Of a DNA stretch of 15,850 nt, positions 13,216 through 15,850 are shown piece after piece. The notes beneath the pieces are model-generated. The model saw only the letters and a program-made list of their open reading frames with translations, was not told where the DNA came from and ran no database searches. The stretch comes from Acholeplasmataceae bacterium (GTDB lineage Bacteria > Bacillota_I > Bacilli_A > Acholeplasmatales > Acholeplasmataceae), in the NCBI GenBank assembly GCA_030656435.1, contig JAUSOA010000269.1:1-15850 (forward strand), written 5' to 3'. The translations under genes were made by a program, and so were the position numbers. The first letter of the stretch is position 1, and each line of letters opens with the position of its first letter.

Positions 13216-14467
13216 ATTCCATCAGTTCCTTTTCATAAAGAGCAATTGCCTCAAAAACTGTAAATCCATATTTTGATATATTGAAATTAGAATCTTTTGA
13301 GACATCCAATGTCTTCACATTAAGTAATGCCTCTACCAATAAGTTATCATATTCCATATTTTGTTCATACTTTAATGCATAGATTTCCATAGGTCTTGTT
13401 GCTGGAGCCTTAGGCACATAAATACTGCAGCAATCATTAAATGCGCGAATGGATATATCAAAGGTGTCAATTTTCTTTGCAATATCAATGATTTCTTGTT
13501 TATCGTAGGTGATTACTGGTCTTAATATGGGTAGTTTTGTTACAGCCTCAACGACTTGCATGCTATTTAAGGTTTGACTCGCTACCTGTCCTACGGATTC
13601 ACCATTGATTAAGCAGAGCAGTTTCTTCTTTCTCGTAAATCTTTCAGCAAGACGGTACATCATTCTTCTCATGATGGTAATTGTATAAGGTTCAAAAACG
13701 TGTGCTAGTATTTCTTCATGAATCTTCGTGAATGGAACTAGATGCAGTTTAATTGAACCAGTAGGTGTATAAATTGCTAGCTTTTTAGCAAGATCTACTA
13801 CCTTTTGAACAGATTCTAGAGGAGTTAAGGGTGTAGATTCAAAATGAAAGAGTTCAACTTCGATTCCTTGCTTCATCGCTAAATACGCTGCAACAGGAGA
13901 ATCGATTCCACCGCTCATCATGAGTAGACCTTTTCCTTGCGTCCCAAATGGAAAGCCACCCATCCCTTTAATGCTTTTCATATGTACGAAAGCGATGTCT
14001 GCTCTAATTTCAACATAAAGTGTTTCCTTGGGATTCTTGACATCTACGATAAACTTTTTATCTGCACCATTTAAAATGGGGCTAGCAATCTTTTGCGTAA
14101 TTTCAAGGCTTGTCATTGGAAAGCTTTTGTCATGTCTCTTCGTTTCTATCTTTAACCTTACCATAGGTTCGTCCATTTCGATATTTAAAACTTGAATAGC
14201 TTTTAAGATGATATCATCTAAATTTGGCTTTGCTACATAAACTACACTAAAACTATATATCCCTTGAATCTGTTTTAATCTCGAAATGATTTCTTGTTCA
14301 TCACCTACATTGTAGCCAATAAAAATACGATCATGTGTAAATTCATAGGATACTTCCAAACCATCTAGTCTAGCAACTAAGTGTGCTCTAACCCTTTTAA
14401 TAAAAAACCCGATATTTCGACCTTTTAGCATCATATCGCCAAAACGGATAAGTATTTTTTTTGTCAT
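13181..14467 (-). CDS. thiI: tRNA 4-thiouridine synthetase ThiI
   Basis: ThiI adenylates U8 of tRNA and exchanges the oxygen for sulfur to give s4U; in some bacteria it also serves thiamine synthesis. The 428 residues show an N-terminal ferredoxin-like segment, a THUMP domain (about 60-165), the PP-loop SGGIDS at 185-190 in a GLLMMSGGIDSPVAAY stretch, INGESVGQVASQTL (287-300), and the C-terminal FNDCCSIYVPKAPATRP with C346-C347. The rhodanese domain of the E. coli enzyme is missing, as in Bacillus; there a dedicated cysteine desulfurase next to thiI supplies sulfur, but none is present here. A GGTGAT site precedes the ATG by five bases. It heads a three-gene overlapping operon and is divergent from the methionine sulfoxide reductase gene. 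Confidence 0.96.
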   Translation of the reverse strand: MTKKILIRFGDMMLKGRNIGFFIKRVRAHLVARLDGLEVSYEFTHDRIFIGYNVGDEQEIISRLKQIQGIYSFSVVYVAKPNLDDIILKAIQVLNIEMDEPMVRLKIETKRHDKSFPMTSLEITQKIASPILNGADKKFIVDVKNPKETLYVEIRADIAFVHMKSIKGMGGFPFGTQGKGLLMMSGGIDSPVAAYLAMKQGIEVELFHFESTPLTPLESVQKVVDLAKKLAIYTPTGSIKLHLVPFTKIHEEILAHVFEPYTITIMRRMMYRLAERFTRKKKLLCLINGESVGQVASQTLNSMQVVEAVTKLPILRPVITYDKQEIIDIAKKIDTFDISIRAFNDCCSIYVPKAPATRPMEIYALKYEQNMEYDNLLVEALLNVKTLDVSKDSNFNISKYGFTVFEAIALYEKELMEYDYNIQAKQII

Positions 14468-14484
14468 GTTTTATCACCATATCT

Positions 14485-14493
14485 ATTTTAACA
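14485..14493 (-). promoter_or_regulatory. Extended -10 promoter of the thiI operon
   Basis: The minus strand reads TGTTAAAAT (14493-14485), an extended -10, about 18 bases upstream of the thiI ATG. No -35 is seen. The leader would be only about 10 bases. Confidence 0.5.
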
Positions 14494-14497
14494 TATA

Positions 14498-14506
14498 TGA
14501 TATAAT
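14498..14506 (+). promoter_or_regulatory. Extended -10 promoter of msrC
   Basis: TGATATAAT is a perfect extended -10 on the plus strand, 18 bases ahead of the ATG at 14525. The -35 region has no match. It lies five bases from the opposing -10 of thiI. Confidence 0.6.
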
Positions 14507-14524
14507 AATTGAGGTGGTGATATC

Positions 14525-14974
14525 ATGAAAAATCAAGAACTGTTACAATCAGCATATGCTCTCCTAGAGAGTCAACCTAACCAGATTTCAATTTTATCTA
14601 ATGCATCAGCGTTTATCAATGATTCGTTCGACCGATTAAATTGGGTAGGCTTTTATTTATTTGATGGAACAAACCTAACTGTTGGTCCTTTTCAAGGACA
14701 TGTTGCTTGCTCTGTTATTCCATTAGGAAAAGGTGTTTGTGGCGAAGCTGCAGTTTTAAAGAAAACAATAGTTGTTAAAGATGTGTTAGCACACGATAAT
14801 CATATTGCTTGTGACTCAAATAGTCGAAGTGAGGTTGTAGTTCCAATTTTTATTAAAGACACGCTTTTTGGTGTCTTAGATGTCGATAGTCCAGTCTTTG
14901 ACCGCTTCGACTCAGAAATCGTCCAATTCTTGGAGGAATTCGTTAAGTTATTAGTAAAAACAATTGACATTTAA
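14525..14974 (+). CDS. msrC: Free methionine-(R)-sulfoxide reductase (GAF domain)
   Basis: This enzyme reduces free methionine-R-sulfoxide to methionine and protects the methionine pool from oxidation. The 149 residues form one GAF domain, with NWVGFYLFDG (39-48), GPFQGHVACSVIPLGKGVCG (54-73) and HIACDSNSRSEVVVPIF. The three cysteines of the family are at 62, 72 and 96, corresponding to those that bind substrate and form the catalytic disulfide in E. coli fRMsr, so activity is likely. It is the YtsP homologue of Bacillus subtilis, where it also lies near thiI and rpsD. A GAGGTG ribosome site precedes the ATG. The -35 of the rpsD promoter sits inside its last codons. Confidence 0.95.
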   Translation: MKNQELLQSAYALLESQPNQISILSNASAFINDSFDRLNWVGFYLFDGTNLTVGPFQGHVACSVIPLGKGVCGEAAVLKKTIVVKDVLAHDNHIACDSNSRSEVVVPIFIKDTLFGVLDVDSPVFDRFDSEIVQFLEEFVKLLVKTIDI

Positions 14975-14992
14975 TACCCTATAGGGTAAAAT
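14964..14992 (+). promoter_or_regulatory. rpsD promoter
   Basis: A perfect TTGACA (14964-14969), a 17-base spacer and TAAAAT (14987-14992) lie across the msrC stop codon. Transcription would begin near 15000, giving a leader of about 160 bases. Confidence 0.9.
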
Positions 14993-14998
14993 GAATAG

Positions 14999-15162
14999 CG
15001 TCGGTAAAAAGCAGGCAGCCTATTTTTTAAAGAGCGATCCCTACCCATATGGAGCCCCTAGTAACCTTATACTGCTTTAAGGTGAAAAGAACATCGGGAT
15101 ACCTTTAATGAAAGTACTTTGCAGTTTTTGCCTACCAAAAATAAAAGAGGAGGTAAAAATTT
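14999..15162 (+). ncRNA. rpsD structured leader, probable S4 autoregulatory element
   Basis: The long leader contains several complementary segments: GGTA near 15003 with TACC near 15135, AAGGT near 15079-15083 with ACCTT near 15101-15105, and ATCCC (15037-15041) with GGGAT (15096-15100), which would cross into a pseudoknot-like fold. S4 is known to repress its own mRNA through a structured leader in Bacillus subtilis, and the length agrees. It ends in AGAGGAGGT, eight bases before the ATG. I cannot verify the match to the known consensus by eye. Confidence 0.65.
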
Positions 15163-15762
15163 ATGTCACGTTACACAGGACCATCATGGAAGATATCACG
15201 TCGTTTAGGCTATTCGATTTCTGAAACAGGAAAAGAATTGAAAAAGCGTCCTTATGCACCAGGTCAACATGGACAACGTCGTTCTAAAACAAGCGGCTAC
15301 GGAGATCAACTTCACGAAAAACAAAAAGTTAGATTTACTTATGGAGTATCCGAAAAGCAATTTAGAAAGACTTTTAATGAAGCTGACAAGATGAAGGGTA
15401 AGCATGGTGAAAACTTCTTGCGTCTACTTGAATCTCGTTTAGACAATGTCGTCTATCGTTTAGGACTTGCTAGAACTAGAGCACAAGCGCGTCAATTAGT
15501 CAATCATGGACATTTCCTTGTCGATGGTAAGAAAGTAGATATTCCATCATATCGTCTTCAACCAGGCCAGAAACTTCAACTTAGAGAAACATCTAAAGGC
15601 TTAAAGGTTGTACAAGAAGCTCTTGAAGGACAATATGCATCCGTTGAGTTCGTATCATTCGATAAGGACACTAACGTAGGAACATTCGTTCGTTATCCAG
15701 AACGCAATGAAATTCTACAAGAAATCAATGAGCAATTGATTGTTGAATTCTACAACAGATAA
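15163..15762 (+). CDS. rpsD: 30S ribosomal protein S4
   Basis: S4 nucleates 30S assembly by binding the 5' domain of 16S rRNA, and it represses its own synthesis in several bacteria. The 199 residues begin MSRYTGPSWKISRRLGYSIS and continue with RPYAPGQHGQRR, the cysteine-free, zinc-independent N-terminus typical of Bacilli. The S4 RNA-binding domain occupies about 89-150 with RLDNVVYRLGLARTRAQARQ and LVNHGHFLVDGKKVDIPSY. A strong AGGAGG site lies eight bases ahead of the ATG. It is a single-gene unit with its own promoter, structured leader and terminator. Confidence 0.98.
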   Translation: MSRYTGPSWKISRRLGYSISETGKELKKRPYAPGQHGQRRSKTSGYGDQLHEKQKVRFTYGVSEKQFRKTFNEADKMKGKHGENFLRLLESRLDNVVYRLGLARTRAQARQLVNHGHFLVDGKKVDIPSYRLQPGQKLQLRETSKGLKVVQEALEGQYASVEFVSFDKDTNVGTFVRYPERNEILQEINEQLIVEFYNR

Positions 15763-15769
15763 CAAAAAT

Positions 15770-15798
15770 AAAAGATGATTCCTCGGAACCATCTTTTC
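15770..15798 (+). terminator. Terminator of rpsD
   Basis: AAAAGATG (15770-15777) pairs with CATCTTTT (15790-15797), with inner TTCC/GGAA pairing around a two-base centre and one A-C mismatch. The T run is only four bases, so termination may be partial. The 52 bases after it hold only a short TTCAGT/ACTGAA inverted repeat. Confidence 0.65.
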
Positions 15799-15850
15799 AG
15801 ACTGTTGATAAAAGCTAGTTTTGAAACTTCAGTACATAACTGAAATTCAG

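Noticed and set aside
15205..15405. A 66-codon open frame antisense to rpsD
   Set aside because: It falls wholly inside the S4 coding region and looks like a complement shadow, without a start signal.
15828..15844. TTCAGT-acata-ACTGAA inverted repeat at the right edge
   Set aside because: It is short, has no T run on either strand and the window ends six bases later, so no role can be assigned.
1..15850. Reassigned TGA (Mycoplasma code 4)
   Set aside because: Proteins have normal length with the standard code, tryptophan is TGG, and rimM, rsuA and the TrmH-family gene end in TGA.
1..15850. CRISPR arrays, insertion sequences, prophage, toxin-antitoxin or defence genes
   Set aside because: I found no regularly spaced repeats, transposase-like protein, integrase, attachment duplication or small paired genes; every intergenic space is short and accounted for.

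Overview
The window reads as ordinary chromosome of a low-GC Bacillota-type bacterium. It is AT-rich, Shine-Dalgarno sites are strong (AAGGAG, GGGAGG), promoters are housekeeping type, and regulation is Gram-positive in style: a tyrosine T-box, CcpA with cre-like boxes, and ribosomal-protein leaders. TGA is used as a true stop (rimM, rsuA and the TrmH-family gene end in TGA) and Trp is TGG, so this is not the Mycoplasma code. Small compact genes would fit an Acholeplasma-like or Erysipelotrichia-like lineage, but that placement is inference.

Layout. 1-118: the 3' end of a tryptophanyl-tRNA synthetase gene (+) and its terminator. 219-1837: an unidentified multi-pass membrane protein (-) with its own promoter and terminator. 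1898-4320: tyrS and a diacylglycerol-kinase-family gene (-) behind a Tyr T-box. 4329-5412: ccpA (-) with a cre-like box on its promoter. 5422-5920: rplS (-) with promoter, leader and terminator. 5945-7862: an LtaS-type polyglycerolphosphate synthase homologue (-). 7867-9687: the rpsP-khpA-rimM-trmD operon (-). 9705-10997: rsuA-ylbF-ylbG (-). 11012-11680: def (+), divergent from rsuA. 11612-14493: thiI, a TrmH-family methyltransferase and a TIM-barrel protein in an overlapping operon (-). 14498-14974: free methionine-R-sulfoxide reductase (+). 14964-15798: rpsD (+) with promoter, structured leader and terminator.

The theme is translation: two aminoacyl-tRNA synthetases, three ribosomal proteins, ribosome and tRNA maturation (RimM, TrmD, RsuA, ThiI, a SpoU methyltransferase), peptide deformylase and the YlbF partner of an RNA-processing complex. 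The groupings ccpA-tyrS, thiI-msrC-rpsD, ylbF-ylbG and rpsP-khpA-rimM-trmD...rplS recall Bacillus subtilis neighbourhoods. Less routine are the ltaS-like gene between trmD and rplS, a lipid kinase driven by a tRNA-Tyr sensor, a TIM-barrel protein lacking usual metal ligands, and the orphan membrane protein. I see no mobile element, CRISPR array, tRNA, rRNA or prophage, and no gene-free stretch over 300 bases. I found no clearly new multi-gene system.
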